Source: Bacillota bacterium (GTDB lineage Bacteria; Bacillota; UBA4882; UBA8346). Taken from it: DNA of 64,000 nt. Both the position numbers and the translations under genes were made by a program. Below, one piece after another: positions 49,342-57,567 of this stretch (its first letter is position 1; every line of letters starts with the position of its first letter). Location: contig JARKQY010000043.1 in the NCBI GenBank assembly GCA_029974635.1, positions 62,001 to 126,000 on the forward strand, written 5' to 3'. The notes under the pieces were generated by a model, which was not told the DNA's origin, made no database searches, and was given only the letters and a program-made list of their open reading frames with translations.

Positions 49342-51898
49342 ACTCGGATTTCTTATTCTTTCTATTCGTATCATCCTTATCCTTGTTATCTCTATCTTTT
49401 CTATCGTCACGATCGTTATTATTCCTGTCTCTATCCTTTCTATCGTCATTATCGTTGTCATCCTTTGCATTAAAGGGAACAACTACTGTGCCGGTCACCG
49501 TTCTGGAATTGCCGGAACGGTCCGTAGCAGAATAGGTCACCGTATACACCCTGTCCTCATGCTTGTTTCCGTCCCTTTCAGCCCGCAGGAAGAAACTCCG
49601 ATCATCGGTTCCCAAGGATGTCCCACTGATATCCGCATTAGCATCAAAGGTTTGATTACAAGTTATGGATACCAATCGGATCTCCGGATCGGGATCCTCA
49701 TCGTCCTCGACCTGGATATGAGCTGTGATTTGAATCATTTTGTGATTCGCCGGCAATAACTTGTTCGGCGAAAGGGAAACCGTCAAATGCGGCGGTTTTG
49801 TATCCTTAACCGGAATTGGAGTAGGAGTTGCCGCGGGTATGGTCGGTTCCGGCACCGGAGTTGGTGTACTACTAACGATAACCGGTGGTATGGTTGGTTT
49901 TTTGGTTCCCGAGGGAGGAGCTGCTTGAACCCTTACATCCCACGATTGCGAAACACGACCCGTATGTCCCGGTATGACATCGGCAATGGTTAAAGTTATT
50001 TTATAAACGCCGGGTGTTGTAAATATATACCGGAAATCTTTATCAAACGAGTATCTTTGCCCATCAACAAACCAGGTATACTGAAGGCGGAATGGATATC
50101 CCTGTACCTCAGCGTCTCCTACGCCGGAAACCTGCAATGGGGCTGTTCCGGCTAACGGAGTAATCCTGCTGCGGGAAGTTATCACCGGAGACTTCACTTC
50201 AATCTGGACCTGTGAAGTAACGGCAGTGTGGTATAGCCGGTCCCTGGCTGTTACTTTGACTGTATACAGTCCCGGCCGGGAAAAAGTATGCCGCATCGGG
50301 AGGGAAGTAAAGCTTCGCTCAAAAGATCCATCGTCAAAATCCCATCTATATTCAATTTTCGTAGGACCGCCATCAATATGTAAGATAGGAGTAAAAGTAA
50401 CTTCCACGGGTACGACGCCGCTGTACCGGGATGCCGTTACCTTTAGTGAAAGCTCCGGCGCTTTGGCATCAATGGTTAAATTTTTGGTTACCACGGTTCC
50501 ATATATCTTGTCAGTAACAACTAACCGCACTTGATAACGCCCCGGATCAGTGAAGACATGGGTGGGGTTAACCTCATTTGAGAATGTCCCGTCATTAAAG
50601 TCCCAATAATACTCAACCTCGGTGGGACCACCCTTGATTTTAAGATCTGACCGGAAATTTACCCGAAGCGGAATTGAGCCCGACCACCTGGAAGCATCGG
50701 CCGTAAGCGTTAAAACCGGCGGAGTAACATTTACCGTATAAGTCCATGGTTCGATTTTTAAATTCGGATGATTCTGGTCGAAAATGGTTAACCGAACGGT
50801 ATAGTCCCCGACTTTACGAAAAACATGCTGCCCTGAAGCCAGCTTGGAGGTGTAACCATCTCCAAAATCCCATAAATACTGTATTGAAGTGGATTCGGTG
50901 CCGAAAATAGCCGGTTCGGCTTTGTAAGAAACGGTTAATGGAATCGGACCAGCGCTTGGAGTGATACTGGCCGTATTCTCTATGGTGAAATCCAGAACAT
51001 CAATATTCCACGCCTTTTCAACAACCGCACCCAGTGAATTAGTAATTTTTAATTTTATTTGATATATACCCGGCCGGCGGTATGTATGTTCAACGGTTTC
51101 AACGGTTTGAACCGGTGTCCCGTCTCCAAAGTCCCAGATGCATTTGGATGTTGATTGATAATGGTTGGTTATATTTGCAAAGCCACGAACGGTGAGATCC
51201 TCATATCCTTCGGACGGAGATGTGCTGGGATCGGCTTCCAAAGGTTCGGGAACCTGTATATCAAACTGAAATACATCTTTATTTTCAGGATTGGACAATT
51301 GAATAACCGCCACGCCGGCTGCAAATGAGCTTTCAAAGCTATTGCCCGTCACTTGATTCCCGTCGGGCAGGGTCCATTTCCAGTCTGACGCCGGAATACT
51401 CACCACATCCAGCTTAAACCGTCCTGGGGCGTTCATTTCGGTTGCATTAACCCGCACCTGGTTTTTTTGAAACTTGCCGATAAAATTTAATTTAGCCCCA
51501 TATTTTTTTAAAATATTATTATATTTTCCGGCATATAGCGTAATACGGCAAATCTGTCCCGGCTGGAGCACCAGATCACCTGTTTCCTTTTGTTGAGGGT
51601 TAAATGAATCGATAGTCTGCGATTTACCGTTAGTACCTATAACTTCTACTTTCACGGCGGCCTTTTGATTGGTAAAAAGCCCTTTCTTTTCAAAGGAGAT
51701 TTCCCAAACAACCTTGGAAGTAAACTGCAAAGGCTTTTCGGGAAAGGTCAACACCCGTTGTTCATCATAATTGCTTACCCCAAGCGCGACTTCCTGGACG
51801 CCATAGAAAGTTTTAGTTTGGGGCGTATTTCCGAGCACGGTTTGACTCGTAAAAGCCAAAAACAGAGTTACTATGCCGATGATAATCATCTTCTTCAC
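49340..51898 (-). CDS. Secreted five-PKD-domain protein with highly charged C-terminal tail
   Basis: 852 residues from a GTG with GGAAGGAG 7 nt upstream. Signal peptide at 1-24. An N-terminal beta domain (about 30-210) precedes five PKD modules (about 215-690), each with WDFGDG or WDFDDG and a YxVxLxV end: CIWDFGDGTPVQTVETVEHTYRRPG, YLWDFGDGYTSK, YYWDFNDGTFS, YRWDFDDGSFER, YTWFVDGQRYS. A Pro/Thr linker leads to a HYR/Ig-like domain (about 720-810). The end is a roughly 40-residue tail of Asp, Asn, Lys and Arg repeats. PKD proteins mediate protein or carbohydrate binding outside the cell. No catalytic domain is visible. Confidence 0.85.
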   Translation of the reverse strand: MKKMIIIGIVTLFLAFTSQTVLGNTPQTKTFYGVQEVALGVSNYDEQRVLTFPEKPLQFTSKVVWEISFEKKGLFTNQKAAVKVEVIGTNGKSQTIDSFNPQQKETGDLVLQPGQICRITLYAGKYNNILKKYGAKLNFIGKFQKNQVRVNATEMNAPGRFKLDVVSIPASDWKWTLPDGNQVTGNSFESSFAAGVAVIQLSNPENKDVFQFDIQVPEPLEADPSTSPSEGYEDLTVRGFANITNHYQSTSKCIWDFGDGTPVQTVETVEHTYRRPGIYQIKLKITNSLGAVVEKAWNIDVLDFTIENTASITPSAGPIPLTVSYKAEPAIFGTESTSIQYLWDFGDGYTSKLASGQHVFRKVGDYTVRLTIFDQNHPNLKIEPWTYTVNVTPPVLTLTADASRWSGSIPLRVNFRSDLKIKGGPTEVEYYWDFNDGTFSNEVNPTHVFTDPGRYQVRLVVTDKIYGTVVTKNLTIDAKAPELSLKVTASRYSGVVPVEVTFTPILHIDGGPTKIEYRWDFDDGSFERSFTSLPMRHTFSRPGLYTVKVTARDRLYHTAVTSQVQIEVKSPVITSRSRITPLAGTAPLQVSGVGDAEVQGYPFRLQYTWFVDGQRYSFDKDFRYIFTTPGVYKITLTIADVIPGHTGRVSQSWDVRVQAAPPSGTKKPTIPPVIVSSTPTPVPEPTIPAATPTPIPVKDTKPPHLTVSLSPNKLLPANHKMIQITAHIQVEDDEDPDPEIRLVSITCNQTFDANADISGTSLGTDDRSFFLRAERDGNKHEDRVYTVTYSATDRSGNSRTVTGTVVVPFNAKDDNDNDDRKDRDRNNNDRDDRKDRDNKDKDDTNRKNKKSE

Positions 51899-51941
51899 GT
51901 TAATCTCTCCTTCCTATCTCAATTTATCGGTTTTTTCGCCG

Positions 51942-52205
51942 TTATCTATAGCTATGATTTCCGGAATGCGAACCTGAGTCTATTTCCGCCTTATAGCAAG
52001 CGGAAATTATCATTGCAGCTTCTTCAATACTCACCTTTTCACGGAGTAACAATCCCGAAATTTGACATGCCGCATTCCCTAACCGTTCATCGGTATAATC
52101 CACATCACCGGAATGTAACAAAGCGATAATCTCCTGTTTATTCAGATGATTAGCCTGCAAAATATCCCTCATTTTTTGAATGACCCTCGCCTTCTCAGTT
52201 ATCAT
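51942..52205 (-). CDS. Small helical hypothetical protein
   Basis: 87 residues, ATG with AGAGGTGA 7 nt upstream. All-helical pattern (MRDILQANHLNKQEIIALLHS, ACQISGLLLREKVSIEEAAMII) with a Ser/His/Gly-rich end. It lies 43 bp upstream of the PKD gene on the same strand, probably co-transcribed. The family is not recognised. The balanced amphipathic helices support a real protein. Confidence 0.55.
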   Translation of the reverse strand: MITEKARVIQKMRDILQANHLNKQEIIALLHSGDVDYTDERLGNAACQISGLLLREKVSIEEAAMIISACYKAEIDSGSHSGNHSYR

Positions 52206-52647
52206 TTTGGTTCACCTCTTTTCGGGGGGCTGATAATTTGAAGAAACGCCGGTTCGATATATCTCTTTCCTAATCAGTATTCATTATTAGTTCTTTGCTT
52301 GACTATCATTGTACTACCCATAAATAAAATAAAAATAAAAAACTATTAAGATAAGCAAAAAAACATGAAACTCATTCTTTGCTTACGGAAGATAACTGCC
52401 AAACTTTGTGACGAGTATTACTGTTTAATGTATCTTCTCTCTATAATAATAGAACAGTTTGGATACCTCCGTTGCCAAACGGCAAATCAAGGGCACTCAT
52501 TGAAGGATATTCGGTGATACCAATTTGATTTTATTCAAGATAAAATGATAGTAAATAATTACAATCGCATCTGACATCGATGTCATTTTTACCTATAATT
52601 ATTTATATGTTTCATAACTGATTCCCATCTTGTCAATATTGTTATAT
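52206..52647. other. Intergenic region between the small helical gene and the alpha-galactosidase
   Basis: About 440 bp, AT-rich, with no gene, hairpin or promoter that can be supported. Confidence 0.3.
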
Positions 52648-54639
52648 TTAACCACTGGAGTGATAACTCTTGAAGGATACCTCCAAGTATTGATAACCCG
52701 GTCGTATTTTACAGTCCTTGTTATTAATTTCGACTTTTTTAATATTCATGCCGGGATTAATGTACAGCGTAGTATAATTTATAAACCCCTGCTTTAATTG
52801 AATTGCAAGCTTCCCATTTTGAACTTGCACCGCTTGAATTTCAGCTCTTGAAAATAAATGTCCGGTCGTTCCGAGAATGATATCTTCTTTTAGCAAAATT
52901 CTGCAAAAGCATTTCGTTTCAAACGGTTTTAATTCAATTTCCTTACCACCCTCAAGGATAACCTCTTTTTCGTAGAAATACCGCCCCTGTGGCAGATATA
53001 CCCTGCATCCCGTTTTATTCATGTTTGTATAGGCGATATATTGGTGTTTATCAATTGTAAAAAAGACTTGATAGATGTCCCTATTGTTTTTGATGTATTG
53101 GATATCCGGGGTTATCACGGGAAACATGGATTTAAAAGTTCGCATCAACACCGCATCATAATCACTAATGTCATCCGATGTGAAAACCAATCCTCCCAGG
53201 AGGTTGTTCAAAAAAAACAAGGTATATTTTTGTTCTTGTTTGAGACGGTTATTGTTCCTGCGCAGTATAAAAACATCGGGATCGTTGCAGAACACCTTAT
53301 CGTTCAATCGATACCGGGATAATGTATTATGAAGCGATCCGAAGGTGGAGATCCGTTCCCGGTACCGCAAGCACTTCAATTCCTGGCTCTCCCAAAATGG
53401 CGCCACATCGGAGCCGATACGGCAATAGTCAACTCTTTTGAATGCAGGGGCCAGAGGGACTCCGCAGCCCAAAATCCAATGTCCTTCCGTAAGTTTATTC
53501 AGAAATTCCATGGCCTCAATCATGATTTGGGCTCTGGGCTTACCCTGACGGGGCAATATGGAGACGGCATAAAGAAAGTCCAGTTTTACCATCATGAAGC
53601 CCCACTGCTTCAAAATTACTTGAAAAACCTGTTGCAAGTACTCCCGGACCCCTTCATGATAAAAATCCAACGCGTAGAAATCCCCGCTCCAACTCGCATT
53701 CCAACCGGCTACAACCAGATGTCCCCGTTTATCACAGAGTATCCAATCCTTATGTTCCCGGAAAATCCGCGATTTTCGCTCGCAAATAAAGGGCGCCAGC
53801 CAGATTCCAGGGCGGTAGCCTGCCTCATTGATCTGTTCGGCGAGATAACCCATTCCGTTGGGAAACTTCTTGTTAATATGAAGCCAATCCCCAACGGATT
53901 CCTGATAACCATCATCAATCTGAAATATATCAATAGGAATATTCTCATTTTTCATGGCTTGTAAATTATGTAATATAATCGGTTCCGAAATATGTGTATA
54001 ATAATTATACCAACTGGTCCATCCGGTATATTTAGCCGCTTTTTCACGGTTGCCGCTAAAACGGCTCAAATAATCATTCCATAGATCTCTTTCATCTCCT
54101 TCGGAGATAAATACTTTCACCAATTCACAGGTGCCCGTCAGCTTTAATCCTTCACATTCCTTATGAATGATCAATTTGTTCTCATGAAGCTTGGATTGAA
54201 AAATGGTATATCCTGAATGCTCATCCACCGAACCTAAAAACAGTGTATTTGAGCTGCGCCGGTAAAAATAGGTGAAAGTGTAAGAATGTAAATCCCCTGC
54301 TTTACCGGTGTATTTATAAAAGGCGTAATCACCATATGCCGTCATGACCGGAACGACCAATTTTTTCATGCGGTTGTTCTTGGCGAGTTCCAAAGACTCG
54401 GTCCAGGCTTGGTAACCGTTGGCAAACATTTTGCGTTCTTTGATGTTCGCCTTGGCTTCGATACGGAAGCTTTTTAAAACCAGCTTTTTCTTAGCCGCCA
54501 TTTCTACAATGAATAGTTTATCATGAAGCCGGCAATTAATCTTTACATCTTCATTCTCAATGGTATTGATGGAATGAAAATCCACCCGTTTGATTTCATT
54601 TTCCAGATAATAAACCATATGGACGGATTTTAGATTCAA
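52648..54639 (-). CDS. GH36-type alpha-galactosidase
   Basis: 663 residues from a TTG with GGGGAGG 7 nt upstream, no signal peptide. A beta-supersandwich N-domain (about 1-200) is followed by a TIM barrel (about 210-520): TGWTSWYNYYTHISE, IDIFQIDDGYQESVGDW, RPGIWLAPFI, GFMMVKLDFLYAVS with the nucleophile Asp in K-x-D, LGCGVPLAPA and CRIGSDVAPFW with the acid/base Asp. This fits clan GH-D and GH36 closely, so it likely cleaves alpha-1,6-galactosides of raffinose type inside the cell. A small beta domain ends it. The sugar transporter is not next to it. Specificity is inferred. Confidence 0.85.
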   Translation of the reverse strand: MNLKSVHMVYYLENEIKRVDFHSINTIENEDVKINCRLHDKLFIVEMAAKKKLVLKSFRIEAKANIKERKMFANGYQAWTESLELAKNNRMKKLVVPVMTAYGDYAFYKYTGKAGDLHSYTFTYFYRRSSNTLFLGSVDEHSGYTIFQSKLHENKLIIHKECEGLKLTGTCELVKVFISEGDERDLWNDYLSRFSGNREKAAKYTGWTSWYNYYTHISEPIILHNLQAMKNENIPIDIFQIDDGYQESVGDWLHINKKFPNGMGYLAEQINEAGYRPGIWLAPFICERKSRIFREHKDWILCDKRGHLVVAGWNASWSGDFYALDFYHEGVREYLQQVFQVILKQWGFMMVKLDFLYAVSILPRQGKPRAQIMIEAMEFLNKLTEGHWILGCGVPLAPAFKRVDYCRIGSDVAPFWESQELKCLRYRERISTFGSLHNTLSRYRLNDKVFCNDPDVFILRRNNNRLKQEQKYTLFFLNNLLGGLVFTSDDISDYDAVLMRTFKSMFPVITPDIQYIKNNRDIYQVFFTIDKHQYIAYTNMNKTGCRVYLPQGRYFYEKEVILEGGKEIELKPFETKCFCRILLKEDIILGTTGHLFSRAEIQAVQVQNGKLAIQLKQGFINYTTLYINPGMNIKKVEINNKDCKIRPGYQYLEVSFKSYHSSG

Positions 54640-54890
54640 TGCCCAGCCTCCCCGTTACAACTTGGAATACTTTTTGATTATGTATTTATTATCGGAATGA
54701 ATCAGTAAAACATTAAAGTATTATTATAATTATACAGTTTCAACCGCATTCCAACAGGTCTATATTAATAAGCAAGTGTATACAATAAAATATCAATTTT
54801 CATATTGACTTCTTCCGCGGTTCAAGTTAATATCTGTATAAATATCTAAAGCATCAAAATAATTATTCGTTTTTCAAGGAGGAATCACCA

Positions 54891-56126
54891 ATGGCTAATA
54901 TAATCAGATTGATTGATGTTACCAATCGCGACGGAGTCCAGACATCACGTTTGGGCCTGGCTAAACTGGAAAAGACTATCCTAAATATCATGCTAAACGA
55001 GATGGGAATTTTCCAAAGTGAATTCGGATTCCCCACTTCCCAGCATGAGATTAATTACTTAAATGCCAATCTGGAACTGGTAAAACTCGGAGTATTGAAG
55101 CCGATCCGGCTAAACGGCTGGATTAGGGCAATTCCTGCCGATGTGGAACTGGCTTTTAAAATGGTTCCCGGGCTCAAACATCTGAATATTTCGGCTTCAA
55201 CTTCGAAACAATTGATTGATAACAAATATTTCGGCAAACGGACTAAGGAAGATGTGATCCGGGACATGGTGGCGGCGGTGAAACGCGCCAAAGAATTGGG
55301 AGCCGAGAGTGTCGGGGTAAACGCCGAGGACGCTTCCCGGACCGACCTTGACTTTTTGGCGGAGTTTGCGGGAAAAGGCAAAGAAGCGGGGGCTGACCGT
55401 TTCCGTTATTGTGATACTTTAGGTTATGACGACCCTTTTAGTATCTATGAACGAATCAAGGAAATCGCCAAGACAATCAAGATTGATATTGAATTGCACT
55501 GCCATAACGATTTGGGTATGGTAGTGGCTTGTTCGCTGGCCGGAGCCAAAGGGGCCATCGATAGCGGCGTCGACGCCTACATAAATACTACCGTCAACGG
55601 AATGGGCGAACGCGCGGGAAACGCCGATTTGGTCTCGGTAGTATTGTCAGTATTAAAATCCAGCGGCTTTGCCGGTAAATACCAGTTAGATCCCAGGGTT
55701 AACCTATCCAAAAGTTGGCAGATCGCCAAATATGCCTCTTATGCTTTCAATGTACCCATTCCCATCAATCAAGTCGGCGTCGGTTCCAATGCCTTTGCCC
55801 ATGAGTCGGGAATTCATGCCGATGGAGCCTTAAAAGACCGTAAAAACTACGAGTTATTCGACTATGAAGAACTGGGACGGGGAGAGCCGGAGATCATCGA
55901 GACCGGCCGGATGATTACTATCGGCGAATACGGCGGAATTAAAGGATTTCGGAATGTCTATGAAAAAATGGAGATCGAATTTAAGGATGAAGAGGAGGCC
56001 AAAAAGATCCTGGATCTGGTTCGATACGCCAATGTCCATACCCAGAAACCGCTAACAGAAAAAGAACTCCGGTTTGTAGCCGCCTACCCTGATATTGCCC
56101 GAAGGATCATGACGGTTACACCATGA
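54891..56126 (+). CDS. Homocitrate synthase-type (LeuA superfamily) acyltransferase
   Basis: 411 residues, ATG with AAGGAGGAATCACCA upstream. HMGL-like TIM barrel: LIDVTNRDGVQTSRLG with the catalytic/metal segment (NRDG), FGFPTSQHEI, LSISAST-like LNISASTSKQL, ESVGVNAEDASRTDLDFL, RYCDTLGYDDP, ELHCHNDLGMVVA with the H-x-H metal ligands, NTTVNGMGERAGNADL, then NAFAHESGIHADG in the C-terminal part. It fits homocitrate synthase or NifV/AksA rather than isopropylmalate synthase (no regulatory domain, Glu/Asp pattern). No leuCD, lys or nif genes are adjacent. The exact product is unsure. Confidence 0.85.
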   Translation: MANIIRLIDVTNRDGVQTSRLGLAKLEKTILNIMLNEMGIFQSEFGFPTSQHEINYLNANLELVKLGVLKPIRLNGWIRAIPADVELAFKMVPGLKHLNISASTSKQLIDNKYFGKRTKEDVIRDMVAAVKRAKELGAESVGVNAEDASRTDLDFLAEFAGKGKEAGADRFRYCDTLGYDDPFSIYERIKEIAKTIKIDIELHCHNDLGMVVACSLAGAKGAIDSGVDAYINTTVNGMGERAGNADLVSVVLSVLKSSGFAGKYQLDPRVNLSKSWQIAKYASYAFNVPIPINQVGVGSNAFAHESGIHADGALKDRKNYELFDYEELGRGEPEIIETGRMITIGEYGGIKGFRNVYEKMEIEFKDEEEAKKILDLVRYANVHTQKPLTEKELRFVAAYPDIARRIMTVTP

Positions 56127-56240
56127 GGAACTCACTCTTGCTTTTTTTGTGTGAAAGAGAGAGTAACCAAAATGCTTTGGGGCCAAAATTATCATCTCTA
56201 TAGATTTTTTATCCCACACCTGACAAGACCTTTTCCCTCT

Positions 56241-56252
56241 CTTTCGCAAAAG
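56241..56252. repeat. 12-bp word CTTTCGCAAAAG left of the IS
   Basis: The same word recurs at 57525-57536 right of the element, within a larger imperfect palindrome (CCCTCTCTTTCGC...GCAAAAGAGAGGG). It may mark the pre-insertion hairpin target. Confidence 0.5.
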
Positions 56253-56282
56253 TGGGTTTCCCCCGAAAAAATAGACACCAAG

Positions 56283-57155
56283 TTAAGCACTTTTTCTTTG
56301 AATTTCGAAGAATTCCGGGGTCATGTTATTAATAGCAGAATGACGACGTTTGCGATTATAATCAATCTCAATGAACTCAAAGATTTCACGTTTAGCTTGA
56401 GTTCTGGATAGGTATATCTTGCCGTCGATACATTCGGTTTTTAAAGTACTAAAGAAACTTTCCATTGGGGCATTATCCCAACAGTTACCTTTGCGGCTCA
56501 TTGAGCGGGTTACCGCATACTTTTTGAGAACCTTCCGATAAGCATGGTTGGCATATTGAACGCCCCGATCAGAGTGATGCATTAGACCTTTAGAAGGTTT
56601 ACGACTACGAATAGCCATTTTTAATGCGGCAATAGCCAAATCAGTACTTATCTTTTCCGACATGGACCAACCAACAATTTTTCGAGAGAATAAGTCCATG
56701 ACAGCAGCTAAATATAACCACCCTTCAAAGGTTCGAATGTACGTGATATCTGCCACCCAAACCTGATTGGGAGCATTAACTTGAAACTGTCGGTTCAAAA
56801 GATTTGGTGCAACTGGGTAATTATGCTTTGAATTGGTCGTTACTTTAAATTGCCGTTTGTGCCGGGCCCGTATTCCCAGTTCACGCATGAGTCGTTCTAC
56901 TCGTTTCCTACTACATCGGATTCCTAGATCACGCAATTCATCATGAATCCGGGGGCTGCCATAACGTTGTTTGTATTCGGCATAAATGGCAAGGATTTTT
57001 TCTTTTAATACACGATCTTGCTTTTTTCGAGGGCTTTCGCCTCGTTTACACCATTGATAATAACCGCTCCGCGAGACTTGTAGGAACCGGCACATCTTCT
57101 CAATGCTATAGTCGTTGTTTTCTTTAGCAAGCTCGTGGATAACCCCATATTTCAT
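56283..57155 (-). CDS. IS3 transposase OrfB (DDE integrase domain)
   Basis: 290 residues. A helix-turn-helix N-terminal region (about 20-90, MCRFLQVSRSGYYQW, YGSPRIHDELRD) precedes the rve integrase core (about 125-285). The core has the first Asp in VWVADITYI, the second in HHSDRGVQYAN and the Glu in NAPMESFFSTLK, the DD(35)E triad. The start ATG overlaps the orfA stop (ATGA). It is probably made mainly as an OrfAB fusion by -1 frameshifting. Complete. Confidence 0.92.
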   Translation of the reverse strand: MKYGVIHELAKENNDYSIEKMCRFLQVSRSGYYQWCKRGESPRKKQDRVLKEKILAIYAEYKQRYGSPRIHDELRDLGIRCSRKRVERLMRELGIRARHKRQFKVTTNSKHNYPVAPNLLNRQFQVNAPNQVWVADITYIRTFEGWLYLAAVMDLFSRKIVGWSMSEKISTDLAIAALKMAIRSRKPSKGLMHHSDRGVQYANHAYRKVLKKYAVTRSMSRKGNCWDNAPMESFFSTLKTECIDGKIYLSRTQAKREIFEFIEIDYNRKRRHSAINNMTPEFFEIQRKSA

Positions 57156-57191
57156 TTCTGGGGTTTGGAGAAGATGGCCACCGCTTTTTTT
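57141..57191 (-). promoter_or_regulatory. Programmed -1 frameshift signal of the IS
   Basis: A-AAA-AAA slippery heptamer at 57191-57185 in the orfA frame is followed by a stem AACCCC/GGGGTT (57165-57160 with 57146-57141) whose loop holds the ATGA start/stop. The -1 frame continues without stop into OrfB through SGGHLLQTPE. Confidence 0.7.
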
Positions 57192-57451
57192 AGGATGTCA
57201 CGCTCCATCTTTACATCCAGAAGTTCTTGTTTTAACCGGCGGTTCTCTTCTTCTAAATCGGTTCCTTGTTGACGATTTCCGTGGCCCGGAAAGCTATTGA
57301 CTCCTGCTTCACGAAACTCTTTTTTCCAGCGCCATAGCATGTTTTCTCGGATTCCTAAATCGTTTGCTATTTCGCCTACTTTCTTGCCGCTGCTTTCTGT
57401 TAGTAATACCGCTTGTTCTTTAAATTCTTTACTGTATACCCGCCCCGCCAT
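57152..57451 (-). CDS. IS3 OrfA (HTH protein)
   Basis: 99 residues, ATG with AAGGAGC at 9 nt. The N-terminal helix-turn-helix (about 8-50, YSKEFKEQAVLLTESSGKK, GEIANDLGIRENMLWRWKKEF) binds the IS ends. A leucine-zipper-like helix (about 60-90, EEENRRLKQELLDVKMERDILK) multimerises. The C-terminus overlaps OrfB. An A7 run (57191-57185) in the AAA-AAA codons followed by a stem-loop lies near its end. Confidence 0.92.
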   Translation of the reverse strand: MAGRVYSKEFKEQAVLLTESSGKKVGEIANDLGIRENMLWRWKKEFREAGVNSFPGHGNRQQGTDLEEENRRLKQELLDVKMERDILKKAVAIFSKPQK

Positions 57452-57524
57452 TTGCTCTCAGCTCCTTGGTTTTATTTTACCTCTTTACCAAGTGTCTCGC
57501 AATTCGGGGGAAGATCATGTATAG

Positions 57525-57536
57525 CTTTCGCAAAAG
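57525..57536. repeat. 12-bp word CTTTCGCAAAAG right of the IS
   Basis: Partner of 56241-56252. See the IS entry. Confidence 0.5.
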
Positions 57537-57567
57537 AGAGGGAACCAAAGGGTGAGTTCCATTTCGA

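Larger units (their letters stand above)
56258..57512 (-). mobile_element. IS3-family insertion sequence (IS150-like)
   Basis: Terminal imperfect inverted repeats TTCCCCCGAAAAAATAGACAC (left) and TTCCCCCGAATTGCGAGACAC (right, complementary) bound about 1.25 kb. Two overlapping ORFs have a frameshift signal between them. It sits between the homocitrate synthase and adenine deaminase genes. A target-site duplication of 3-4 bp could not be made out. Both ORFs are intact, so it may be active. Confidence 0.85.

Noticed and set aside
49255..49535. Plus- and minus-strand ORFs of 68-77 aa rich in Ser/Leu/Tyr or Met/Ile/Thr/Arg
   Set aside because: They are frame shadows of the repetitive DNA that codes the charged tail of the PKD protein.
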